NCBI RefSeq assembly: GCF_011927945.1
Contig: NZ_JAATJM010000001.1
Span: 1,187,501-1,251,500, forward strand
DNA: 64,000 nt
Direction: 5' to 3'
Origin: Brevundimonas alba
GTDB lineage: Bacteria > Pseudomonadota > Alphaproteobacteria > Caulobacterales > Caulobacteraceae
The position numbers and the translations under genes are program-made. The first letter of the stretch is position 1. Each line of letters starts with the position of its first letter. Of the stretch, positions 57,121 through 64,000 are shown in pieces. The notes under the pieces are model-generated. The model had not been told where the DNA came from. It did no database searches and was given only the letters and a program-made list of their open reading frames with translations.

Positions 57121-57591
57121 ATGCGTACCTATGATTTCACCCCGCTCTATCGTTCCGCCGTCGGTTTCGACCGTCTGGCCGGCCTGCTGGAAAGCGCCGC
57201 GCGCACCAGCCAGGAAAACGGCTGGCCGCCCTACAACATCGAGACCACGGGCGAGAACGCCTATCGCATCGAGATCGCCGTCGCCGGCTTCAAGCCCGAC
57301 GAGCTGAACATCGAGGTGAAGGAGAACCTGCTGACCGTGACCGGCCGAAAGACCGCGAACGATGACGCAGGCAGCGAGCGGAACTTCCTGCACCGCGGCC
57401 TCGCCGAGCGCGATTTCGAGCGCCGGTTCCAGCTGGCCGACTATGTGGTCGTGAAGGCCGCCGATCTGGTCAACGGCCTGCTGTCCATCGATCTGCAGCG
57501 CGAGCTGCCGGAAGCCCTGAAGCCCCGCCGCATCGAGATCGGCTCGGGTCAGGCCCTGATCGAAGGCAAGAAGGGCAAGGCCGCCGCTTAA
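57121..57591 (+). CDS. Small heat-shock protein Hsp20/IbpA
   Basis: 156 residues. [20 protein letters not shown] is the IbpA-type start, [20 protein letters not shown] opens the alpha-crystallin domain and [20 protein letters not shown] is its end. It prevents aggregation of unfolded proteins under heat or stress. A strong AGGAGG precedes the ATG. The 281-base upstream region shows no CIRCE or ROSE element that I can recognise. Confidence 0.93.
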   Translation: MRTYDFTPLYRSAVGFDRLAGLLESAARTSQENGWPPYNIETTGENAYRIEIAVAGFKPDELNIEVKENLLTVTGRKTANDDAGSERNFLHRGLAERDFERRFQLADYVVVKAADLVNGLLSIDLQRELPEALKPRRIEIGSGQALIEGKKGKAAA

Positions 57592-57616
57592 GGGCCGGCT
57601 GAAGCTGAAGTCCTTG

Positions 57617-57645
57617 AAGGGGTGGCGTTCGCGCCGCCCCTTTTT
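57617..57645 (+). terminator. Rho-independent terminator of hsp20
   Basis: AAGGGGTGGCG (57617-57627) pairs with 57632-57642 (one G-U) around a TTCG tetraloop, followed by a T-run. Confidence 0.9.
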
Positions 57646-57649
57646 CTTA

Positions 57650-58927
57650 TCAGGCGGCGGCGGGTGGCTCGATTTCCATGCCGCGCGCACCGGTGGTGAC
57701 CGCGCCGGACATCTCGGCCTGACGCAGGCAGGCGCCGCGCAGGGTGGCGCGGGTCAGGTCGGCGTCGCTCAGATTGGCCCGCTTGAGGTCGGCGCCGGAC
57801 AGGTCCGCGCCCTTGAGGCAGGCGCCGGTCAGATCGGCGGGCAGCAGGCGGTCGGGGGCGATCATCAGCGGACCGAGCTGGGCCTGCCGCAGATCCGCGC
57901 CGTTGAGACGGGCGCGGGCGAGACGCGCGCCGCGCAGGTCGGCGCCCTTCAGATTGACCGAGCGCAGGTCGGCGTCCTCGAGGTGGGCGCCCTGAAGCTG
58001 AACCCCCTCCATGTCGAGGCCGTAGAAGACGGCGCCCTTGGCCGACAGGGCGGTCAGATTGTAGCCGGTGATGGAGCGCAGCGCCCTGAGGTCGACGCCG
58101 TCGAAGACGGAGGGGCGGCCGGCGGCGCCGCCGGTCTCGCACCAGTGGGCGTGTTCAGCCAGCATCTCGGCGGCGGGCATCTTGTCTACCGGGCTGCCGA
58201 CGCAGCGATCGTCGGTGAGGGCGCCGGTCAGGTCCGCCCCGTCCGTCCGCCACATGGCCATCTTGACCCCGACCAGCACGGCGTCGCGCAGGTCCGCGCC
58301 CGACAGGTCCGCGCCCGACAGGTCCGCTCCGGCCATGTCGGCGCCGCGGAAGCTGGCCTGCTTCAGATTGGCCCGGACCAGTTTGCAGTCCTTCATGATG
58401 GCGTCGGAGAAGTCGGCGGCGACGGCGACCACCCCGGTCAGCTTCGACCGCTCCAGATTGGCCCCGACGAGGCAGGCGCCGGTGGCCTGGGTGTCGTTGC
58501 GCGCCTTGGCCTCGACGACCTTGAAGCCCAGCTTGGCGTCGGCGGCGGCGATGGTGCCTTCGCGCAGGTCGGCCTCGAACAGGTCGGCTCCGGTCAGGTC
58601 GGCTCCGCGCAGGCAGGCGCCGCGCAGGTCGGCCCGGCGCAGGCTGGCGTCCACCAGAACCGCATCCTGCATGTCCGCGCCGAAGAAGGTGGCGTTGTCG
58701 AGCTTGGCGCCCGAGAGGTCCGCGCCGATCAGGCTGGCGGCGGCGAAATCGGCGTCGGCGAGGTTGCGGCCGACGAGCGAGAGCCCGGAGAGGTCGAGCC
58801 AGGCGAAGACGGCGCGGGCGCCGCCGGGCTTGGCCTGCCACAGGCGGTCGTGCCGGGCGCAGATGGCGTCCAGCTCCTGTTGGTCGATGCGCCTTCTGGC
58901 GACTGCTGCTCCGGAATTCCCCGACAT
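57650..58927 (-). CDS. Pentapeptide-repeat protein
   Basis: 425 residues. Two long stretches of A(D/N)LXX repeats form right-handed quadrilateral beta-helices: one near residues 50-225 (LIGADLSGAKLDNATFFGAD, ADMAGADLSGADLSGADLRD) and one near 310-410 (LEDADLRSVNLKGADLRGAR, CLKGADLSGADLKRANLSDA). A non-repeat segment with HWCETGGAAGRPSVFDGVDL separates them. No signal peptide, so cytoplasmic. Some relatives protect gyrase by mimicking DNA; function here unknown. ATG at 58927 preferred to an in-frame start at 58945. Confidence 0.88.
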   Translation of the reverse strand: MSGNSGAAVARRRIDQQELDAICARHDRLWQAKPGGARAVFAWLDLSGLSLVGRNLADADFAAASLIGADLSGAKLDNATFFGADMQDAVLVDASLRRADLRGACLRGADLTGADLFEADLREGTIAAADAKLGFKVVEAKARNDTQATGACLVGANLERSKLTGVVAVAADFSDAIMKDCKLVRANLKQASFRGADMAGADLSGADLSGADLRDAVLVGVKMAMWRTDGADLTGALTDDRCVGSPVDKMPAAEMLAEHAHWCETGGAAGRPSVFDGVDLRALRSITGYNLTALSAKGAVFYGLDMEGVQLQGAHLEDADLRSVNLKGADLRGARLARARLNGADLRQAQLGPLMIAPDRLLPADLTGACLKGADLSGADLKRANLSDADLTRATLRGACLRQAEMSGAVTTGARGMEIEPPAAA

Positions 58928-58989
58928 GGTCCCGCTATGGCACACCGGCGCTTAAGGAAGCCTGAAATGGTTAGTGGTTTTTCGGACGG

Positions 58990-59628
58990 TCAGGCGGTCA
59001 GCAGGCCCTGTTCGGCGAGGGCGTCGGCGAGTTCGCCGGGGCTGACCCAGACGCGGGTGTAGCCGGCCTCGCCGAGCCGCTTCAGCTCGGTGGCCAGATC
59101 GGCCTTGGGAGAGGCGGCGAAGCGGGCGTCGAAGCCCGCCCCGTCGTCGCTGATGCGAACCATGGGGCGGCCGGTCTCGACGCGGTGCAGATAGCCCTCG
59201 TAGAGGACGGCGGCGTCCTGGGCGAGGAGGCCGGTTTCGACCTGCAGGCCCGCCTTCTTCAACCGTTCCACGCCGCGCCCGGAGGCGAAGGGGGAGGGGT
59301 CGACGGCGGCGACGACCACGCGGCTGACCCCCGCGTCCATCAGGAAATGCGAGCAGGAGGTGCGGCCGGACGAGCGGGCGCCGCAGGGCTCCATGGTGAC
59401 ATAGGCGGTGGCGCCCTTGGCCCGGTCGCCGGCGGCGGGCACGGCCTGCTCCTCGGCGTGGGGCCGGCCGCCCGGTGCGGTGGCGGCCTCGGAGACCACC
59501 GCGCCGCCGCTGACGATGACGCAGCCGACCGCCGGATTGGGCCAGGTCTGGCCCATCTGCGCCTTGGCCAGGGCGATGGCGCGCCCCATGAAGCGGATGT
59601 CGTCGGAGGCCTGCTGAGCGTCGGTCAT
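58990..59628 (-). CDS. RibD-type deaminase domain protein without reductase domain
   Basis: 212 residues. The zinc deaminase motif is GGRPHAEEQAV plus EPCGARSSGRTSCSHFLMDA, and FMGRAIALAKAQMGQTWPNP and VVVAAVDPSPFASGRGVERL match the RibD N-domain. The reductase domain that normally completes RibD is missing; instead about 70 residues of unrelated C-terminus follow. It could supply pyrimidine deamination for riboflavin or act on another nucleotide. It is downstream of gpmA by 3 bases. Confidence 0.82.
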   Translation of the reverse strand: MTDAQQASDDIRFMGRAIALAKAQMGQTWPNPAVGCVIVSGGAVVSEAATAPGGRPHAEEQAVPAAGDRAKGATAYVTMEPCGARSSGRTSCSHFLMDAGVSRVVVAAVDPSPFASGRGVERLKKAGLQVETGLLAQDAAVLYEGYLHRVETGRPMVRISDDGAGFDARFAASPKADLATELKRLGEAGYTRVWVSPGELADALAEQGLLTA

Positions 59629-59631
59629 GGT

Positions 59632-60351
59632 TCAGGCTTTCGGCAGGGGCGGCAGTTCGGTCGCCCGGGCCTCGTCGAGATAGCGGGCGGAGACCGGCGT
59701 CAGGGTCCCGTCCAGATCGATTTCCAGCGGATTGCCGGTGGGGATTTCGACGCCGACGATCTGGTCGTCGGGCACGGCGAACAGGTGTTTGACGATGGCG
59801 CGCAGCGAGTTGCCGTGGGCGGCGATCAGGATGTCGTCCCCGGCCTGAAGTCGTGGCGCGATGGCCTCGTTCCAGTAGGGCAGGACGCGGTCGAGCGTGG
59901 TCTTGAGGCTTTCCGTGTCCGGAATGGTCTGGCCGGCGTAGCGGGGATCGCCGGCGAAGTCGTATTCGCCGCCGGGCGCGAGCGGGGGCGGCGGGATGTC
60001 GTAGCTGCGGCGCCAGATCTTGACCTGGTCCTCGCCGTGCTTCGCGGCGGTCTCGGCTTTGTCGAGGCCGGTGAGGCCGCCGTAGTGGCGCTCGTTCAGA
60101 CGCCAGTCCTCGACCACCGGGACGCCCTTGAGCCCGGCCGAGTCCAGCGCGAGGGCGCCGGTGCGCTTCGCCCGCTTGAGCACCGAGGTGAACATCACGT
60201 CCGGGGTGAAGCCGGACTGCGCGATCAGTTCGCCGCCGCGCCGCGCCTGCGCCTCGCCCTCGGCGGTCAGGTCCACATCGACCCAGCCGGTGAAGCGATT
60301 CTCCAGGTTCCACTGGCTCTGGCCGTGGCGCAGCAGGATCAGGCGAGGCAT
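59632..60351 (-). CDS. gpmA: 2,3-bisphosphoglycerate-dependent phosphoglycerate mutase
   Basis: 239 residues. The phosphohistidine motif is ILLRHGQSQWNLENRFTGW, the second-shell glutamate lies in RLNERHYGGLTGLDK and the second histidine in ILIAAHGNSLRAIVKHL. It interconverts 3- and 2-phosphoglycerate in glycolysis and gluconeogenesis. Co-directional with the deaminase gene. Confidence 0.96.
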   Translation of the reverse strand: MPRLILLRHGQSQWNLENRFTGWVDVDLTAEGEAQARRGGELIAQSGFTPDVMFTSVLKRAKRTGALALDSAGLKGVPVVEDWRLNERHYGGLTGLDKAETAAKHGEDQVKIWRRSYDIPPPPLAPGGEYDFAGDPRYAGQTIPDTESLKTTLDRVLPYWNEAIAPRLQAGDDILIAAHGNSLRAIVKHLFAVPDDQIVGVEIPTGNPLEIDLDGTLTPVSARYLDEARATELPPLPKA

Positions 60352-60513
60352 TCAGGTCTCCGTCGAAGGTTGGACCGGGGTAGGCCCGCCCCGGGAACCG
60401 GTCAAGGTTGGCCCGGTTTCACGCCAACGCCGCACCCATACCGGCGTTCCCGCGTTGTTGTGACCCTCCGGCGGCCTGTCTATACCGGGCCCGCCCAAGC
60501 CCCAGGACCCATC

Positions 60514-62013
60514 ATGATCAAGCCCCGCCAGGACCTTCGCCCGAACACGGCCGACTATGAGACCGTGCCGCTGGTGAAGCCGACGGGCTTCCGCGAATAC
60601 GACGCCCGCTGGATCCTCGAGAAGGAGATCAACCTGCTGGGCATCCAGGCGCTGGGCCTCGGTCTGGCCACCTATGTGCACGAGATCGGGCAGCGGCCCC
60701 GGATCGTCGTGGGCCACGACTTCCGCTCCTATTCGCTGAGCGTGAAACAGGCGCTGACGCTGGGTCTGCTGGAGGGCGGGATGGAGGTGGTCGACATCGG
60801 CCTGGCCCTGTCGCCCATGGCTTATTTTGCCCAGTTCGAACTGGACTGCCCGTGCGTGGCCATGGTCACCGCCAGCCACAACGAGAACGGGTGGACCGGG
60901 GTCAAGATGGGGGCCCAGCCGCCGCTGACCTTCGGTCCCGACGAGATCGGGCGGCTGAAGGACATCGTCCTGAACGGCGAGGGCGTCAGCCGGGAGGGCG
61001 GGAAACTGATCCGGGTCGAGGACTTCCGCGAACGCTACATCGCCGACATCGTGTCGAAGACGAAGCTGACCCGGCCGATCAAGGTGGTCGCGGCCTGCGG
61101 CAACGGCACCGCCGGGGCCTTCGCGCCCGAGGCGCTGCGCCGGATGGGGGCCGAGGTGATCGAGATGGACACCGAGCTCGACTACACCTTCCCCAAATAC
61201 AATCCGAACCCGGAAGACCACGCCATGCTGATGCAGATGGCGCAGAAGGTGCGGGACACGGGCGCCGATCTGGCGCTGGGCTTCGACGGCGACGGCGACC
61301 GCTGCGGGGTGGTCGACGACACGGGCGAGGAGATCTTCGCCGACAAGATCGGCCTGATGCTGGGCCGCGACCTGTCGGTCCTGCACCCCAACGCCACCTT
61401 TGTCGTCGATGTGAAATCGACCGGCCTGTACAAGACCGACGAGGTGCTGAAGGCGAACGGGGCCGAGACTGTCTACTGGAAGACCGGCCACAGCTACATC
61501 AAGCGCAAGACGGCGGAGCTGGGCGCGCTGGCGGGCTTCGAGAAGTCGGGCCACTTCTTCTTCAACGCTCCGCTGGGCCACGGTTACGACGATGGCATCG
61601 TGGCGGCCGGCGCGGTGCTGGCGATGCTGGACCGCAATCCCGGCAAGAAGCTCAGCGAGCTCAAGGCCGCCCTGCCGGACGCCTGGACCAGCCTGACCAT
61701 GTCGCCGCACTGTGACGACGAGCTGAAATACGAGGTGCTGTCGCGCATCGTCGCCGACTACGAGGCGCTGGCCGCCTCGGGCGGGTCGATCCTCGGCCGA
61801 AAGATCGTCGAGGCGATCACCGTCAACGGGGTGCGGGTGCATCTCGAGGACGGGTCCTGGGTGCTGGTGCGGGCCTCGTCCAACAAGCCGGAGCTGGTGG
61901 TCGTGGTCGAGAGCATGCGGTCGGAAGACGACATGCGCGCCCTGTTCCGCGAAGAGGTGAAGCCGCGGCTGGCTAAATACCCGGAGATCGGCGCCTACAA
62001 CCAGGAGATCTGA
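60514..62013 (+). CDS. Phosphomannomutase/phosphoglucomutase
   Basis: 499 residues of the alpha-D-phosphohexomutase family. The phosphoserine is in MVTASHNENGWTGVKMG, the metal loop is GFDGDGDRCGVVDD, the sugar loop EKSGHFFFNAP, and the phosphate-binding loop VRASSNKPELVVVVES. It converts hexose 6-phosphates to 1-phosphates for GDP-mannose or UDP-glucose and so for polysaccharide and LPS. It is divergent from gpmA. Confidence 0.93.
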   Translation: MIKPRQDLRPNTADYETVPLVKPTGFREYDARWILEKEINLLGIQALGLGLATYVHEIGQRPRIVVGHDFRSYSLSVKQALTLGLLEGGMEVVDIGLALSPMAYFAQFELDCPCVAMVTASHNENGWTGVKMGAQPPLTFGPDEIGRLKDIVLNGEGVSREGGKLIRVEDFRERYIADIVSKTKLTRPIKVVAACGNGTAGAFAPEALRRMGAEVIEMDTELDYTFPKYNPNPEDHAMLMQMAQKVRDTGADLALGFDGDGDRCGVVDDTGEEIFADKIGLMLGRDLSVLHPNATFVVDVKSTGLYKTDEVLKANGAETVYWKTGHSYIKRKTAELGALAGFEKSGHFFFNAPLGHGYDDGIVAAGAVLAMLDRNPGKKLSELKAALPDAWTSLTMSPHCDDELKYEVLSRIVADYEALAASGGSILGRKIVEAITVNGVRVHLEDGSWVLVRASSNKPELVVVVESMRSEDDMRALFREEVKPRLAKYPEIGAYNQEI

Positions 62014-62348
62014 CAGGGTCGCTGAAAAATCGCGAAATCCTGTCATCCCGACACTTCGGTGCGCGTTCCGTAGCCACGGAGCCGGTCGCGCGAGGCCGAT
62101 TCCTGAGGCGGGAGCGGCGGTGGCTGATTGTCAAAGACCGTCCCCGTGGGGATTTCAGGCATTGGACCATGCCGATGCGTCAGACGCGGACGCAGCTGGT
62201 CGGCCGGCCGTTCAGCGATGACCGGAATGGCAGGGTTTGGCCGGGTATGGCCGGAATGACAGGGCGCCGGATGGCAGGGTGTTTTCGCCAGCGAGCGGTT
62301 TGACCGTCCGTGCCAGCCAGTCCAGAACGGCGTGAACCGGGAGACTTC
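62014..62348. repeat. Intergenic region with imperfect 14-bp repeats
   Basis: 335 bases without a credible gene. CCGGAATGGCAGGG (62222-62235), CCGGAATGACAGGG (62251-62264) and CCGGATGGCAGGG (62267-62279) are tandem-like, and TGTCATCCCG (62041-62050) is a related inverted copy. This looks like a degraded REP-like element. Confidence 0.55.
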
Positions 62349-63674
62349 GTGGCCGACAGCATCCAGCGCGTGGCGATCTTGGGCGGCGGCTTCTCCGGCG
62401 CCATGCTGGCGGCGCGGCTGGCGGAGACCGGCGTCGCCTCGATCCTGATCGACCGCACCGGACGCTTCGGCGCGGGCGTGGCCTACGCCACCACCTTCGA
62501 AGGTCATCTGCTGAACGTCCGCTCGAACCGGATGGGGGCTGTGGACGGGACGCCGGACGACTTCGCCCGTTGGCTGGCGGCGCACCACCCGCAGCACGCC
62601 GATCCCGACGGCTTCGCGCCAAGGGGGCTGTACGGCCTCTATGTCGAGGACCGGTTGCGGCGCGTGGAAGCCGCCTGCCCGGGCCTGATCGAGCGCGTCA
62701 CCGGCGAGGCCGTGGCGGTCAGCGGATCGACCGTGAACCTCGCCGACGGGCGGATGATCGGCGCCGACGCCGTGGTCCTGACCACCGGCAATCCCGTTCC
62801 CCGCACCGCGCCGGCGGCGAGCGCCGACGGTCGCATCATCGGAGATCCGTGGGGGCCGGGGGCGCTCGACCGGATCGGCGCCGACGAAGATGTGCTGATC
62901 ATCGGATCGGGCCTGACCATGGTCGATGTCCTGCTCTGGCTGCGTGCGAACGGCTGGCGGGGGAGGGCTTCCGCGATCAGCCGGCGGGGGCTGAAACCGC
63001 AGGCGCACGGAGCTCATCACGATCTGCCTGTTCCGCCGACGGACGGGCTGACGCGCGGCCCGCTGTCGGCGCGGCTCGCGGAAGGACGGCGTCTGGCGGA
63101 GACGCACGGGTGGCGCGGCGTCATGGAGGGGCTGCGCCCGCTGACGGCCGGCCTCTGGGCCGAGGCGGACACTGCCGGGCGGGCTCGCTTCCTGCGTCAT
63201 CTGAGGCCCTGGTGGGACGTGCATCGCCATCGGATCGCCGGGCCGGTCGCCGCCGTCCTTCAGGCGCTGGAGGCGGAGGGTCGGCTGTCCGTCGTGGCCG
63301 GTCGGGTGCAGGCCGTCGAGGACCGTGGGGACGGCGTGGCTGTAGACTGGATTCCGAGGCGGGGCGCCGCGCGGCCCGCGCTGGCGGGCCGGTGGCTGAT
63401 CGACTGCACCGGGCCGGGTCACGACCCGGCGGCGGACCCGCTGACCGGTCCGCTGATCGCCTCGGGACGGGCGCGGCTCGATCCGCTGGGGCTGGGTCTC
63501 GATCTGGACGCGCGGGGGCGCGTTCGAGGCGCCGACGGCACGCCGGACGAGCGGTTGTTCGTGCTGGGTCCGCCGGCGAGGGCCGCCTTCTGGGAGACGA
63601 CGGCCGTGCCCGACATCCGCAAGCGGATCGAGGACGTGGCGGCGGCGCTGGCGGGGATCCGGGCTGGATCATGA
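62349..63674 (+). CDS. FAD/NAD(P)-binding protein (YdhS/NAD_binding_9-like)
   Basis: 441 residues from a GTG preceded by GGGAG; a GTG at 62310 is an alternative. The dinucleotide motif VAILGGGFSGAMLAARLAET is at the N-terminus, followed by GAGVAYATTFEGHLLNVRSN, which marks the NAD_binding_9 family. A second nucleotide motif is VLIIGSGLTMVDVLLWLRAN. Reaction unknown; relatives include hydroxyacylglutathione- and siderophore-linked oxidoreductases. Confidence 0.82.
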   Translation: MADSIQRVAILGGGFSGAMLAARLAETGVASILIDRTGRFGAGVAYATTFEGHLLNVRSNRMGAVDGTPDDFARWLAAHHPQHADPDGFAPRGLYGLYVEDRLRRVEAACPGLIERVTGEAVAVSGSTVNLADGRMIGADAVVLTTGNPVPRTAPAASADGRIIGDPWGPGALDRIGADEDVLIIGSGLTMVDVLLWLRANGWRGRASAISRRGLKPQAHGAHHDLPVPPTDGLTRGPLSARLAEGRRLAETHGWRGVMEGLRPLTAGLWAEADTAGRARFLRHLRPWWDVHRHRIAGPVAAVLQALEAEGRLSVVAGRVQAVEDRGDGVAVDWIPRRGAARPALAGRWLIDCTGPGHDPAADPLTGPLIASGRARLDPLGLGLDLDARGRVRGADGTPDERLFVLGPPARAAFWETTAVPDIRKRIEDVAAALAGIRAGS

Positions 63675-64000
63675 GCGGCCGGCTCGCGGCGCTGAAGGCA
63701 TGGGCCCGCCGACTGAAGACAGATGGCCTCGCCCTGTGGATCGCGGCACGCGATCCCCGCACGCCTCTGGCAGCGAAGTTGTTGGCGGCGGCGGTCGCCG
63801 CCTACGCCTTCAGTCCGATCGATCTGATCCCCGATTTCGTGCCGGTGCTCGGCTATCTGGACGACCTGCTGATCCTGCCCGTGGGAATCTGGCTGGTCGC
63901 GCGGCTGATCCCTCCGGCCCTGATGGACGAGTTCCGGGCCTTGGCGGTCTCGCGCGCCAGACCCGCGAGCCGCGCCGCCGCGGCGGCGATCGTGGCGATC
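63671..64000 (+). CDS. YkvA/DUF1232 family membrane protein, 3' end outside window
   Basis: The ATG overlaps the stop of the FAD protein (ATGA). The 110 codons present contain AAYAFSPIDLIPDFVPVLGY and LDDLLILPVGIWLVARLIPP, the DUF1232 signature with two membrane-associated helices. The reading frame runs off the right edge. Function unknown. Confidence 0.85.
   Translation, partial: MSGRLAALKAWARRLKTDGLALWIAARDPRTPLAAKLLAAAVAAYAFSPIDLIPDFVPVLGYLDDLLILPVGIWLVARLIPPALMDEFRALAVSRARPASRAAAAAIVAI

Noticed and set aside
62043..63422. Minus-strand ORF of 459 codons opposite the FAD protein
   Set aside because: Low-complexity Arg/Pro-rich shadow without motifs, whereas the plus strand has clear dinucleotide-binding signatures.

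Overview
The window is a high-GC alphaproteobacterial chromosome segment that looks like Caulobacteraceae, most likely Brevundimonas. This is inferred from gene content and protein sequence only; no database was consulted. Supporting signs are a complete NepR/PhyR/EcfG general-stress locus, a SapC-family protein, GANTC (CcrM-type) sites clustered upstream of dnaA, and the order mutM - echA - rpsT - dnaA, which resembles the origin-proximal region of Caulobacter. Genes are densely packed on both strands. I see no tRNA, rRNA, CRISPR array, prophage or insertion sequence.

Layout. 1-2.1 kb: general stress response (GSR) locus. A truncated ecfG/sigT and nepR lie on the minus strand, phyR on the plus strand, then a small membrane protein and a structured small RNA resembling GsrN. 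Four EcfG-type promoters sit within 1.6 kb. 2.2-12 kb: a quinone-type oxidoreductase, a MaoC-like protein, SapC, a TonB receptor sharing a palindromic Zur box with a divergent zur gene, mmsA, hydrolases and a PLP enzyme. 12-24 kb: secA, a peptidyl-prolyl isomerase lipoprotein, argJ, a ParDE-like module wedged between argJ and mutT, a lone Flp pilin, an NDUFAF5-like methyltransferase divergent from comF, and grxC-nitrilase-DUF1178. 24-34.6 kb: housekeeping genes (ubiG, lysC, ptsP, rodZ, ispG, GST, prfA).

34.6-46.7 kb is the replication-gene region: dnaA, dnaN, an SseB-like gene and recF on the minus strand, rpsT upstream of dnaA, and echA and mutM further on. Between rpsT and echA lies a cluster that is probably stress-induced (SDR, SRPBCC, zinc alcohol dehydrogenase, two small proteins, a ClpP-like protein). 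Its divergent promoter region carries two back-to-back EcfG-like -35 elements. 46.7-64 kb: cytochrome c, OPT transporter, typA, a Pro/Ala-rich exported protein with an EcfG-like promoter, hisN, a hydrolase whose N-terminus is knocked out of frame by an 8-bp tandem repeat, two exported methyltransferase-like paralogues, hsp20, a pentapeptide-repeat protein, a RibD-type deaminase, gpmA, a phosphohexomutase, an FAD protein and a truncated YkvA-like gene.

The most interesting items are the GSR-linked small RNA, the probable extension of the EcfG regulon to three more loci, the 8-bp repeat frameshift that could be phase-variable, a 13-bp-core dispersed repeat next to dnaA and echA, and the tandem exported methyltransferase homologues, one with a twin-arginine lipoprotein signal.
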